Below, piece by piece: positions 50,760 to 63,108 of a stretch of DNA of 64,000 bases. The translations under genes were made by a program, and so were the position numbers. Numbering within the stretch: position 1 is the stretch's first letter; every line of letters starts with the position of its first letter. The stretch lies in NCBI RefSeq assembly GCF_000006565.2, contig NC_031469.1:186001-250000 (forward strand). Direction: 5' to 3'. This stretch comes from Toxoplasma gondii ME49 (Eukaryota; Apicomplexa; Conoidasida; Eucoccidiorida; Sarcocystidae). Below the pieces are notes generated by a model, which ran no database searches, had not been told where the DNA came from, and saw only the letters and a list, made by a program, of their open reading frames with translations.

Positions 50760-53700
50760 TCATCTGGGTCCTCCCGCCACATCGCTTTCGGTTTTCGCAT
50801 TTCGTTTCTTACTGCTGAGGAATTCGCAAGCAGCCTTGTCGCTCGCGATGTCGACTCCATGGCTTTTCAGAAGATCGTCGATCTTCGCACGCGCCTTAGT
50901 GAAGTCGAGTCGCGCGTCGGCTGCTAGGATGCGCGCTCTGGGAAACACAGACAAGATGAAAGACATGGTGAAAGAGTGAGAAAAAAACAAAGAGAGGGGC
51001 GACGAATCCGGCAGACGAAAAGCGAAATCCCGGATGACAAAGCAGGGGACGGAAAGATGCATCTGTCAAGCACGCCTGTGGCGCCTGCATTGAGCTCTTA
51101 CACAACGCGTCTTCCCCGTTCACTCGTATCAGTTTCGCGCGAAACCAGAAAGAAATAAGAAGAGACCGTCCACGATGTTTTCAGGGTTCTGTTCGCCCAA
51201 AGCCAGTGTCGGAAAGCACACACTCCAGCGCACGGGACCGTCGGCGTCGGTATGGATGAGCCATACACGAACTGAGTATGTCCATCTGTGCATCCAAGTT
51301 GCTTCTCGCTCGTATAGGTGAGGCACTGGCTCCCCGGCAAAAACTTCGACTTCAGTAAACCATCGTGAGGTTGTGAAAGCCCTACTCTAAATCGTCTTGG
51401 AGAAGTCGCCGCTTTGCTCTCCAGTAGAAAAAGGTGCGTGAATTCTTCCAGTTGACAATCGAGGAAATGACACCTCGTGCCTTCATGCGTTCTGGTCGAT
51501 CGTGCAAGTCCGCGTAGAATCGTGCGATCTGGAAACAGACAAAAGGGTATGCACCACCGGTCAGATAACATGCCAGACGCCCTGTTACACGTTCGACCAT
51601 GGGATTTCTTCACGTAGATCAACTACCTTTTTCTGGGGAATAAAACGCGGACGAGACACAGGGAAGCGGACGGCGAGGAACCGCAAAGCCAACAGCGAGG
51701 CAGAAATGGACAGAAACGGAAACTTCCAGGAAGAGCAACACAAGACAACAGATTAAGCCATCAACCGAGATAGTACGCGTGTCACAAGCAACGTCCACCC
51801 CTCAGAGTGACGTGCATTCGCCGCAAAACGTTTGTACATTCGCGTTGTTCACTGCTCTCCAAAACAAAACCCAAGCGACGCGGCTCTTCCTGGGTTGTCT
51901 CCTTCGCCTATTGTTCCACCACGCCTGCTTTCATAAGCGACCTCCACTGCTTTGTGCTGCACGTCCTCTCCATTATAAGTACATGCTCTGCGCTTAGCTC
52001 TTCACCCGTCTTCGTCTTGCTGAGGAAGTTGACTTTTTTAATGTCACTTTCCAATTTCCTTCGACAATCAGACACGTTCGTTGTCGCCTTCGCTCACCGA
52101 AAGGTAAAGCGGCTCCAGGGCGGCTTCTCTGCGTTTGATTTTCTCCTTCAAGTCGATTGCGTCGCTGGCGGTCTGAGGACATCAGAGAAGAAAAGACTAC
52201 AAACTTCGTGAACTGAGAAAGCAAAAAAACCAACACACCAAAATCCCAGACTCCTCGCAGTTAACTTCGCCAACCCGAGCCACAGCATCACATCTCTCCA
52301 ACATATATATATATATATATATACATACATGCGCATATATGTAAATGTCTGTGTATTGACATGGACCTCTGTGTGCTATCAACTCTCCATACATAGATGT
52401 TCACGTGAATGTGAAGATCGTTGGTTTCCTTGCCTGGCAGTCGTGTAGCTGTTTGTCGAGTTCTTTCAATACGTCGTCTACACGATGCATGAGAGCTTTT
52501 TGGTCGGCAGCTCGGTACTTGATTTCGCAGATTCCTGGAGGTTCGAGAACTCCGCCGCGAGCATTGGCGTCGGCGTACATTTCCATTTTCTGCAAATTGA
52601 TGGTGGGGTCGACGACGACCCAGGAGCCACCTCGCAGTTCGCCATGGGGTGGAATGTAGATGAAGACAGGCTGCTTGTACGTGCGCAAAGCGTCGACGAT
52701 TTGAGAACCGAATTTCAAAATCTCCTCAAACATGTCTCGCGTGCCTCCAGAGAATCCACGCCAATTCGCAAAAATAATCAGAGGCAAATTCTCGCCGCGG
52801 TTGAAGTCGTTGATCGCCTGCGCCGTCTTGTACGCCGAGTCGGGAAACCAGACTTGACCAGCCTGAAAAAGACGCGAAAACAAAGTCTCCTCTCGACGTC
52901 AACGCCAGCGGGACTGGAACTCCGAATCTTGCCGTCGGAGTGGCGAAACGACCAGAGAACATGCGCGGTATGAGACAGAAAAGCCAGACTTGGCCAGCAG
53001 TCGAGAGACCGCTCGAGAAAAAACCACGAATGACAATTCTGGGATCAGCCAAAGGGGTCACAGTATAGTGGGTCAACACATACACAAAGAGACAAACACA
53101 CCGTTTCTGACATATATTTGGATGTATCTGAGTTTCCAGTACGCTGTAGCTTTGATGAAACGCGGTAGATAAGAACGCACGCACTTTACCATCTACATCT
53201 ACACATATCTAGCTATCTATCTATATATCTGTATATATGCATACGTATGCTCATATGTGAATGTGGTGCTGCGGTCACTCCAGTGTTCGTGAAAGGGTAT
53301 ACACTTCTCTATTATGTCTCTGCATCACGGCTGCCTGTGATAATCGGAGACTGAAGAGAACTAATTTACGTGGCTTGTGTCTTACATGCATAACGACACT
53401 TTCTCGTGAGTCTGGGCTGCTGGGGTCGGCGGGTACCCTTGCCTCGGTCGTTCGCGTTTCGACGGCAATCGCGCCGAAGGGAATTCCTCCGAGTCGCGCT
53501 CTGCCCACCACAACGCTTTTGCCCCACCCGGCAAGATATTCTTTGAATGAGTTCTTGTCGAAGAATCCGGAAACAAAGGTGCCGTCTTCTTTCGTGTATC
53601 CGGCGAGCATGTGGCGGACGTCGTAGGGCGCCTTCGTGGGAGTGAAGGCGACTTCGCGTTCAACGGGGTCGGAGGAAAACATCTCCGCAGAGCTCACGCT

Positions 53701-56700
53701 GTCTCTCGCTGTCTTAGGAGTGTACGCGAGCCAGCGCAGGACTTCCTTCATCCCCTCCTGGTCGTTCTGGACCACGAGGTGAGAAACACCGTTTCGGAAC
53801 ATGACTTCAGGCCCTCCGAGTTGATCCTGAGAGGCATATACCTCCCGACCTAACAACTTGTTCAAGGCCTGATACCCCGTCAACAGAAGCGGCCCGCGCA
53901 CCATCTGAATCGTGCGCTGGGCGAGACGAACGATGTAGGCGCCGATACCCACAGATCGGCCGGTCACGTAGCTCAGAGTGAAGGTTTCGTCGTAGGCTCG
54001 ACTTGTCTCCCCCGCAATCGTCCCCGACCCCCGAAGGTTCTCGACCCCTATGAACTTGTCGGGATCTCCGATGATCGCGTCGAGAACGAACCGCCTTTGG
54101 TCTCCATTCACCGCTTCCTCAAAGTGCCCGCTGACGACCCCCGGCGGCAACGCCGCGTAGTCCTCGGCCGACAGGTAGAGGTTCTTGAAACCCAGGCTCG
54201 GATTCGACGCGTCGTTCCACTCCACTTTGATCTTGTCCTTCAAATTCTCATACAAACCGATGCGCGCGCCGCTGTTGCATGCAATGTACACGCGTGGCAA
54301 GCCCTGTTCGCGAGACAACCGAGAAACTTGCGTGAAGAAAAGGTGCTCTGGAACCCCGAAAGAGCCGCCCTGAAAAGTGATGTCGTTTCCCAGCAACACC
54401 ACCTGACGACCAGACGGATACTCCGGCGTCTTGAGCGTAATCAAAAAGCCAACCATCCCGATCTTGTTGTCTGCGACGCGCCAGTCCGGATCCAGGTACA
54501 GGGTGCCCTGTGCAGACACCTTGAAGGCCTCAGCCTGCACACCAAGAAAAGGGCAACGCAGATTCAGCTTTTTCTCTCCACCCTGATCACGACTCGGTCA
54601 CACACATAATACGCCTAGAACATAACGAACGCGAGCATCCAATAGAGATCGGTAAACAAACGCGGTAGCCAAGATCTAAACAATTTTTAAAAGCAGGATT
54701 TCCGAAAAACCGCGCTTTTCTGACACACGCGTCCATCCACCAGAACTCGACAGACTCGAAGGTGCAAGAAGTGATTGCAAGAAAACCGATTTGCGACAAG
54801 ATGGCTACGCTCAATCGACCTCTCGTACCTACAACAAACAACTGTCTCGTTACGCTGCAACACCACCATCTCCTTAAAGTTTTTACTGACACACACAGAT
54901 ACCCGACTGTATTCTAAAAAGACACCGGAATCGCTGGACCCACATCGCTGTCTGAAGCTAGTGAACCGGGTCGCCTCCTGTTCTCTGCATGTGTTTCTGG
55001 GGATGCGTTTTACCTTGAACAGATCGCGGGGCACAGCCTCGTCCCATCCGCCGACGCCTCCGTCTTTCTCGCCTTTCTCCTTCAAGTGAGTTTGCCAACT
55101 TTGTAGGAGGGCAATTTCCATGAGTCCGAGAAAGTCGAAAATGTACGTGGAGCCTGCTCGCCTGGCAGCCGATCTCGCCATGGCGATGCGGTCGACCTCG
55201 GGGTACGGGTCGGCGTCTTTTTCATGTCGGAAGAACTCGTTTTCCTCCCTGCGCGAGACGGACAAGAGCTCCTGTTTCTTCCTGTCACCTCCTTCCCAGC
55301 GACCAGGAAGAGAAGACGAGGCCGCAGGCATCTCTCCCGCGCCTGCGCTTCCTGTGGCGCTTGTCTGCGTACCTCGCAGAGTCTTCAAACCTACTGAGAT
55401 GCGTCCTAGAAGGCCTTCGGCTTCTGGCGGTTCTCTGCTGACAACTGGCGCAGCGTCGCCTTCTCGTTGTCCCGTCTTCTCTGTCGCCCGCGACTTGGCC
55501 CCGTCAGCTCCCTCCGCTCCGCTGCCCGCCGGCGAGGCCTGGGCGACGAAGCCCTCTGCGTCGGTCTCCTCGCCTTCGTCGAAAACGAAGCTTCTCTGCG
55601 CGATCGGATCTCCCGTCAACACATGTGGCACATCTTCCGAAGCTTTGGTGTGGAGCCAACTGCCCTGGTGGGAGCTGACCGACAAGCGCAGCACCTGGAG
55701 GCGTTCCTTTTCCTTCGCCTGAGAGCCAGTCGCCTCGGCGCCTTCTTCTCGACTTGATCGCTTCTCTCCGTCCGACCCGGACCCGCCTTTCCTCAGGTGC
55801 ATTTTGACTTCGATTTGGTCGACGCGGAGCCGGAGAAGCCGTTCGTTGTGCTCACTGCGAAACCGCTTCATCATCTTGTGAAAATGCTCTGTCACCGCCT
55901 TTGCAGACGCCAGATTCAACGGCGAGACGATGTGAAGGAACAGGCGCCCAGAGGCGGTCGCAGACACTCGTGGATCACTTGCACAACGGTCCAGCACATC
56001 CAGAAGGTCCAGAAGGATTCGAGGCAGATCGGAGAAGTCGCTCTTCACCTCGTTCTCAAAAATCAAACGGCGCACAAACACGTTCTGCGGCGCCTGCGCC
56101 TGACTCACCGGCTTCTTCGAAGTCGACGAAGCCCCCTGGGCAGACGCCGCGCCCGGCCCCGTCGAAGGAGACGATGGAGACACCTCGCCCTTCGCTGAGG
56201 GCTCCAGGCGCGGAAGGGCAAGGTACGCCTGCGTGTTCGGATCCAGGGCGTCTAGGCGCGTCAAGTCAAACGACGTTTGCAGACGGTTCAACTCGATCAG
56301 AGACGGGACTGTCGGACAAAGATCTCTGAAGAGGAAAACGAGAAACGACGCGGAGTGTGCATAAAAGATCACGAAAGATGCGTTTATTTTACGAGATATT
56401 CAGGAAAGATTTTCTCTTGTTAACACAACACTTAATGGCAGCTGATCGTCTTTGTTGACTCCACATTTCCCTAAATGGATGGACCGTCGGAATGCGGAGT
56501 GCAAATAAACATATTCTCACGCAATCCCGGAGGTGCGCGGCTACGGTCACAGGACCCCCACGTGCCGGAAGGTTACGATTTCGGCACAAGACAGATAAGC
56601 GTCGGGTGGAGTGGAGAAACGAGGGGCTGGACGTTTTTGACCTCTCTTCGAGTTCCGTGGGGTCTTTACCTCCTGATGCGGCTCTCATCGAATCCGTCGG

Positions 56701-59700
56701 ACGCGAGAAAGTTGAACATGCGGCACGACTTGTTGACCTGAGGAACGTGGACTGCGGCCAGGCGGACATCGGCGCTTTGCAAAGAAGGTTGAAGACTGTG
56801 GATGATTCCCTGCATGCGCGATTTCAGTTTCTCTTCCTCAGTGCCGAAATCCATCGGCGTCGTCAGCGCAAAGAGACACACATTCCTCGGCTCCTGTGTG
56901 TCCTCGCGCTCTCTGTGGGACTCGCCCAGGCCCTCGTCCTTACGCTTCTCCTCGTCGAACTGTCTGAGCCTCGCGAGCAACCTGTCTCCAACTTCCTGCA
57001 CCTCCTCAAGGCTCTGGAAGGCCCCCATGACGCCAGTGCGCAATGGGGCTTCGGCACCCGTCAAGTCGCCTTGTCTGAAACTCCAGAAGGCCACCGGGAT
57101 TTCCTTCTTCGATCCATCTTGCGTCTCCACCTCAAACAACTCCGTGTGCAACGCGTCGATCGGGAAGCCGCGGTAGTGCCGGCGGACCGCAACTTCCAAA
57201 GCCTTGAGGCTCACGCTTCCGTCGCCGAACAAGTGGGAGAGCAGATCGATGCCCGCAGACGCGGTGCCGGACCTCGCGATTCTCTCCGCCCGTCGCACGT
57301 TCGTCTCCCGCTCTGAGGCAGAGCCTGCCTTCGAGGTCGAAGGAAGCTGGAGAAGCTCCGCCTTCAGGCGTTGAACGCGCTGCTCAAACGGCGCCACTCG
57401 GAACGAACGCAGAAGCCTTATGGCCTCCAACGCAATCTGGCCATACGCCCGGCCGTGCAGGGCCGCGAGACGCGTGAGGCACAACTCGAGGGAAACTGGC
57501 ATCGTCCACTCCGGAAAAAAATTCGGGAAGTTCTGGACACAGAAAGAAAGGAAGAAAGGAAGGAGGGTGCAGCGAGACAGGTGGAATGCAGGACAAAGGC
57601 TAGACCTGAAAACGCTCGCCTTCGAAGCACGTGAAGGAAAACTCGGAGAACCGAATGTCGGTAGGTCTTAGGGAGAAGAAGGGCCCCTGTGTGGAGTTGA
57701 AGATTGGAAGAAATAACAGGTGAGGTAGACGACTGTGAAAGGAGAGAGAACAGCAGTGGCAGAGAACGGCTAAAAGAGATAGTTTAGAAGGAACTCTCCA
57801 TGACGCGCGATCTCTTAGGCAGACCAAGTGAAAATACATGATTCAGCACGATATGGCCTTTCCCGTCAGCGAACGTTTTGTCCTTTTCGCACAAGGTCAA
57901 AAGCGAAAGAGTGTTGCGCCCTTTTCGGCGTACCTGCAGAGCTCTGAGGAGCGAGAGGACAAGTTGAATTCTCGGCTGTAGGCGGCTGTGCGCGAGTTTC
58001 AGTTTGAGGAGCGTCGCAGGATCTTGGACTTTCTTCTCAGCAGCAGGGCCGTCGACGGCGACCTCGCCGCCCTGGACGGAGGCGAAGTGCTCGTCGACGC
58101 TCAGGAAAGACTGGAAGAGTTCGACCAGCAGCTCCGTCAGTTTTTCTTTCTTCGTCTGCAAGTTTCGCGAGTCGACGGAGGGGAACGCGAGCTTTTGGAC
58201 CGTCGACTCGACGTCTTGCTCGTACCCCTCCATCGCGAGCCGCAGACGCATCGCGGCCTCGTCTTCCGGGCTTCCGAAGAGCGAGAAGGTCGCCCCAGTG
58301 CCCTCTGTCTGCTTCTCCCTCGCGTCTGCTGCCTCGCGTTTCTTCACTCGTGGAAGGTCCAGAAGACCTGAGAAGTCGACGATCTTCTTCACGCGACTTG
58401 GATCTTCGAGAGCGAGAGTCCCCAACACATCGCCCGTATTGACCACGCTCCCCGGACTCTTCGTGTGAGACAGCACCCCCGTCTCGCCGGCGGTCAGAGT
58501 CATTATCATCTTCATCGCTTCTACCTCAACGTACGGCTCTCCCTTCTTCACCTGGCCCTTGTCGGGAACCAAGTAACGGACGACTTTTCCCGTCACGTCT
58601 GAACGGAGCTCAGAGGGGTCGAATACGTTCGGCAGCAACACCGTCGTACCGTCGACTTGCAGGCGCAGGCCGAGAGGCTCTTCGCGTCCGTTGAATTTGT
58701 GCGACTTCTCTCCCGGAAAAAGAACAATGTACGACCCATCCGGCTGCTCGCGCACCACACACTCGACCTCCTGCGTATTCAGCTTCAATACGTACAGCTG
58801 TGGACCCGTTCGCGAAACCTCGAAAGAGAAACGCTGATCCTCATACACGACTTCCTGGGAAACTGTGTTCAGCGAGGCCAGGTCGTGGATGTACCGCTGC
58901 CCTCGCTGCAACGCAGACAGCACGCGCTGTTCTTTCTCCTGAACAACAGACACGAGAATGAAAGAGACAACATCCGAGCGTAACAACTGGCTTCACCCAA
59001 GAAACCTGTGAAGGAAACAGACAGACGATGCAAGCCGGACGGAGGTGCACGGACGAAATGAACGCAAGCGACAGGAAGTTCGAGTCTGAATCTAGGAACA
59101 TTCGAGAAAAGAAAAATACTGGGCACCTACAGCAACTCGAAGTCACAAAGATGAAAACGCGAGTAATTGAACCTTCCTGACACGGGGGAAAAAAAGGCAA
59201 CAATGCCGTGACTGCAGACCGTCACATATTCAATCATTCGAGCTGTCGACTCTTAAACCAAATCTGAAGTCCAAACACGGCGTCTCTATGTATATATATA
59301 TATGTATATACATATATATATGTATATATGTCTACATAGATATTTATATGTATATTCACGTTGAAAGGGCGACCTGAAGCTCAAGATGTGTGTGTTGAGT
59401 TGAAAAGCGCATGCGGATCGATGCGTTCGAGGCTGTCGACATTTTCGCGTACCTTGAGCGCGCGGATGGCTCGAAAGAGAACGGCCGCGAGAACGACGTG
59501 AGCCTTTTCGACTTTTTTTTCGCCCAAGCGTTTCCGCTGTTTGATGAGTTTGTCGAGCCAGGAGGTGTCGATGCGGTTTTCGATGAAGTCTTTATCTTCC
59601 AGCAGCTGCACCAAGTACTCGATTGGCGTCCGAATCTCGCCACGGACATCCACGCGCTTCAGGCCGAGCACCAGCTTCTTCCGCGCCTCCTCGCGATTCT

Positions 59701-61909
59701 TCCCCGTCGCGAAAATGTGCCCAAACTGAGAATCTGCGTACTCGTGGACCCCTCCACTGGCGCCCACGGAAAAGTATCCCCAGACGTTCTCCAGAGGCTG
59801 GAATTCCAGGCGATCTACGCGACCACTCGTCGGCTTGAATCCTTCGTCGGGATTCTCCGCCGTCACTCGAGACTGAAAACAAAAGAACTTCCAAATCAAT
59901 CCGTGCACTTCCAACCGCTCAACCAAAGGAAACCAAAAACCATATATATCTATATATATATATATATATATATCATGTGTATCGATGTATGTATGTATGT
60001 ATTTGAAGTACGTATGCAAGTATATATATATATATATTAAGTATGTGTATGTGTGTATCGGTACGTGGAGCAGTATTGAAACAGTTTTTGAATATTTATG
60101 ACTTCTTTTCAGTTACAATTGCGACTCAACGTCACACAACTGCACATGTCCGCATGTACACTTTTTAGTAGTATCGAGAGCAGCACCACGTGAGAAGCTC
60201 ATTGCGCAGGCGTTCGTTGCATCCAGTTGCTCACCGCGAGGACATGTCGCTGGATGGGGAGGTAGTCCTCATTGATGAAGTCGATGCGGTCGCCTGCGTT
60301 TGGGTCTCGCCCAAAGAACCGGCGAATATCTGGAATTCGCCACAGAGGAATTCCCATGGCCACTTGGAGCTGAGCAGCCGGCAAATTGACACCGGTGACG
60401 CCCTCCGAGACAGGATGCTCCACCTGCAGTCTCGGATTCAACTCGAGGAAGAAAAACTTGTCGTCTTTTCGATTGTACAAGTACTCGACGGTGCCGGCGC
60501 CCACGTACCCAAGAGACTGCGTCAGGCGCTGAGCTGCTTTCTCCATCTCTCTGCGAACAGCAACAAGTCAAAGAACGCTGTGAGGACGAAGAGCGCGCTT
60601 CCAGGTCTCCAGCGGGTGTCGGGAGAAACACCAAAGTAACTCTCTTGGGCGAATCGAAGGGAAACCCGCTAAACGGGGAACCAGAGACACAGAGACACCA
60701 GAGTCACTCACGGCAGAACAATCACGCAAAGCAAGTAGACGTCGCGGGACCGTCCGCCCTCTCTCGCCTTCAAGGATCTTTCAGAGCACTTTCCGATAAA
60801 GTGAGGGAAAAAGCGAAGCGAGATGCGAAGCCATTCTGTCGATCTCGGGATACTGCCTCCGTTCCATTTTCTCTCTCGGAGAAGAGAAAGGAGTAAGAGG
60901 CGAAGACTGACGAGAACAGATCTCTGTCGCACACCTGCTTGACCCTCGCGTGGTTTAGAGTGGCCACTGGAAGGCTTAAAAATGTGCCGCGACGTTTGAG
61001 GAAAGGTGGACACCCCACAAAGCAGTCTTTTTTTTCACTCTCCGCGCAACGGTGAACGTCAACTCGTTCATCTTTTCCGTCCCTCTCTAGCACTGACACC
61101 TCAGGAAGAACGCGTCAAGCAAATATACACTCGACCCGCCTCGCAAAAGAGTCACACAACCTCGAAACCGGAGGCGAGAACCGATCTTGGTTTCAGCGTT
61201 CGTGCTCTCGTCTTCCATGCCCTGTTCCTCCCCTTCTCCTCGTTGTCCTCCTTCCCTTATCCTTGTTCCTTTTCTCCCTAGCCTTGGCTTTCCCCCTCCT
61301 TTATCGTTCTTGTTTTTCTTCTCCTCCGGGCTGTGTCCTCCCAGTCTTCCCGCGTTGCAGGATTTTGTGTTGCCGCGTCGTGTCTCTTGCGTACTTCATT
61401 GTGTGGGGAGGAACGACAGTCGTCGGCGGTGCTTCTTCAAATATCTTCTGGAAGCGTCGTTGCGTGCTGCAGTCGCGGCCACTGAGAGCGACAGCCTGTC
61501 CATCTTCGTCCCCCACAATCTGAACTTCGATATGCCGAGCGGCAGTGCAGAGTTGCATCATGAAGACAGGAGATCCTGGGACTTCAGCCACGACTTGCTC
61601 GTACGCCCCGCGAACCTGCTCCTTCCGATCGACCATGCGAATTCCTTTTCCACCCCCTCCCTCACTCGCCTTAATCATCATCGGATAACCAATGCGGTCT
61701 GCCACCTTCTCGCATTCCTCCACGCTCTTAACTGTCGCTTGGTCGAAAATCTAAAAACAAACGTAAAACACGCAGTCCGCACGCACATACACAAATCTGC
61801 ATATATTTTATATTAATATATATATGTATTTATATATGTATGCATACACATATATACATATACATGTTGCCACAAAAATACCACTGCGGAGAACTGGCAT
61901 TTTCAGACA

Positions 61910-61948
<39 letters not shown>

Positions 61949-62329
61949 ATGTTACCCTGTCTAAGGTCTTAACGTTCCTTTTGTCCGTTCATGCGTTTCT
62001 GCTTATAGAGTCGAAGAAGAGCCCTCGAATGGATGACATCGGAAGACGTCGAAACTCGAAAGGGGTCTATTATGTCCATAGTGAAAACGCCTGCTTACAT
62101 CGCGAGGAATGGCGCCCGTGCTGTCGAGTGTCGCCTTGAGAGAATCTCCACTCCAGGGAATGCTCGGAACGCCTGCTGTCTGCGCGAGGATGTTGGCCGC
62201 GATTTTATCTCCAAGAGCAGCCATCACTGTTGCACTAGGGCCAATGAACGTGATCCCCAACTCCGACAAACGACGAGGCAAATTCGGATTCTCCGATGCA
62301 TGCCCCCATCCCGGCCACACTGCGTCCAC
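50760..62329 (-). CDS. Multidomain acetyl-CoA carboxylase, 5' partial
   Basis: Biotin-dependent ACC making malonyl-CoA. Twelve exons in phase: 62329-62099, 61750-61395, 60550-60235, 59872-59453, 58938-57934, 57508-56670, 56325-55014, 54534-53386, 52862-52434, 52172-52098, 51528-51386, 50937-50760; 2,150 residues. The biotin carboxylase part has [29 protein letters not shown] and [12 protein letters not shown]; its N-terminal third lies beyond the window. The biotin-carrier part has VEAMKM, biotinyl Lys codon 58510-58512. A long central region with Ser/Glu/Gly-rich inserts follows. The carboxyltransferase domain has [53 protein letters not shown] and [16 protein letters not shown]. The intron after 52434 has a GC donor, and three introns begin GTACGC. 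Coccidia have apicoplast and cytosolic ACCs; without the targeting N-terminus I cannot say which this is. Confidence 0.96.
52302..52322. repeat. (TA)n microsatellite
   Basis: AT run in the GC-AG intron of the carboxylase gene. Confidence 0.9.
59288..59354. repeat. Imperfect TATA/TATG tract
   Basis: AT-rich alternating tract in the carboxylase intron between 59453 and 58938, about 100 bases downstream of the GTACGC donor in the gene's own direction. Confidence 0.9.
59941..60040. repeat. (TA)n and ATGT microsatellites
   Basis: An AT run (59941-59974), a TATG run and a second AT run (60021-60040) in the carboxylase intron just upstream (minus strand) of exon 59872-59453. Confidence 0.9.
61801..61944. 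repeat. (TA)n microsatellite cluster
   Basis: An imperfect TATA/TATG tract (61801-61865) and a 33-base AT run (61912-61944) within the intron between the first two in-window carboxylase exons. Confidence 0.92.
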
Positions 62330-62737
62330 CTACGGAAAGACGCAAAAACAGAGTGGAAATAAAAATGCAGAGAGGAAAGACAAGACACAGACGAGACTGA
62401 CGGCGCAGAACAGATAGACACGGTAAAAGGGGAGGCAGAGGAGGCAGAACAGATACGGCTCGCGAAAACGGGACACCGGAGGGCTTGACGCAATTCGCGC
62501 TCGTCGTGGGTATGCGCGCGCAAAACAGGGAGACGGCACAGGGAAAAACTGCTCATGCTGAATTGAATTAGAGGACAGAACGATCCGAAAGAGAAACGCG
62601 ATGAATCGAACGGCGGCCATGACAGGGGAAACCACGCAAAAGAAAACAAGGCACAGAGACGGCGGGAGAAGCGGATAAAGCTAGAAGCGTCCGGCGAGAC
62701 CCCGAGGCGATCGCGAACAGAGAATGAGAACCGAAAT

Positions 62738-62836
62738 GTTTCAGAGACGAAGCCTCAGATGTAATTGAGGGGAAAGTCCAATCAGCGAGCTGGTTGCTCC
62801 TCAGTGGTAGTGACAATAGAATCCTCTGTTCATCCT
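62738..62836. repeat. Intronic direct repeat, copy A
   Basis: About 99 bases starting GTTTCAGAGACGAA and ending CCTCTGTTCATCCT, present again at 62994-63108 in the same orientation. The shared blocks include GTCCAATCA and GTCAGTGGTAGTGACAA-like cores. Confidence 0.8.
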
Positions 62837-62993
62837 TGTCTCCAGAGACACAGAAAAGTAAAGCAAAGCGAGTTTCGGACACACGCAACACTGGGAAGAA
62901 GGTGAGTAGCCGAAGTCAACAGGAACGATGACGGAATCCCGACAAGTCAAAGAGAAGGCCATGAAGGAAGTACCTAGAAGAGTAGGACGAATC

Positions 62994-63108
62994 GTTTCAG
63001 AGACGAAACTCTATAAAGACGACGCGTCAGATTTACTCGAGGGGATAGTCCAATCATCGAGCTCTCGGCTCGTCAGTGGTAGTGACAAAAAATTCCTCTG
63101 TTCATCCT
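62994..63108. repeat. Intronic direct repeat, copy B
   Basis: Diverged copy of 62738-62836, 256 bases away, longer by about 16 bases because of an insertion after the GTTTCAGAGACGAA block. The ends and the centre are well conserved. Confidence 0.8.

Noticed and set aside
51129..51326. Minus-strand frame between the last two carboxylase exons
   Set aside because: Phase continuity from 51386 to 50937 is exact without it, and its sequence does not fit the family C-terminus.
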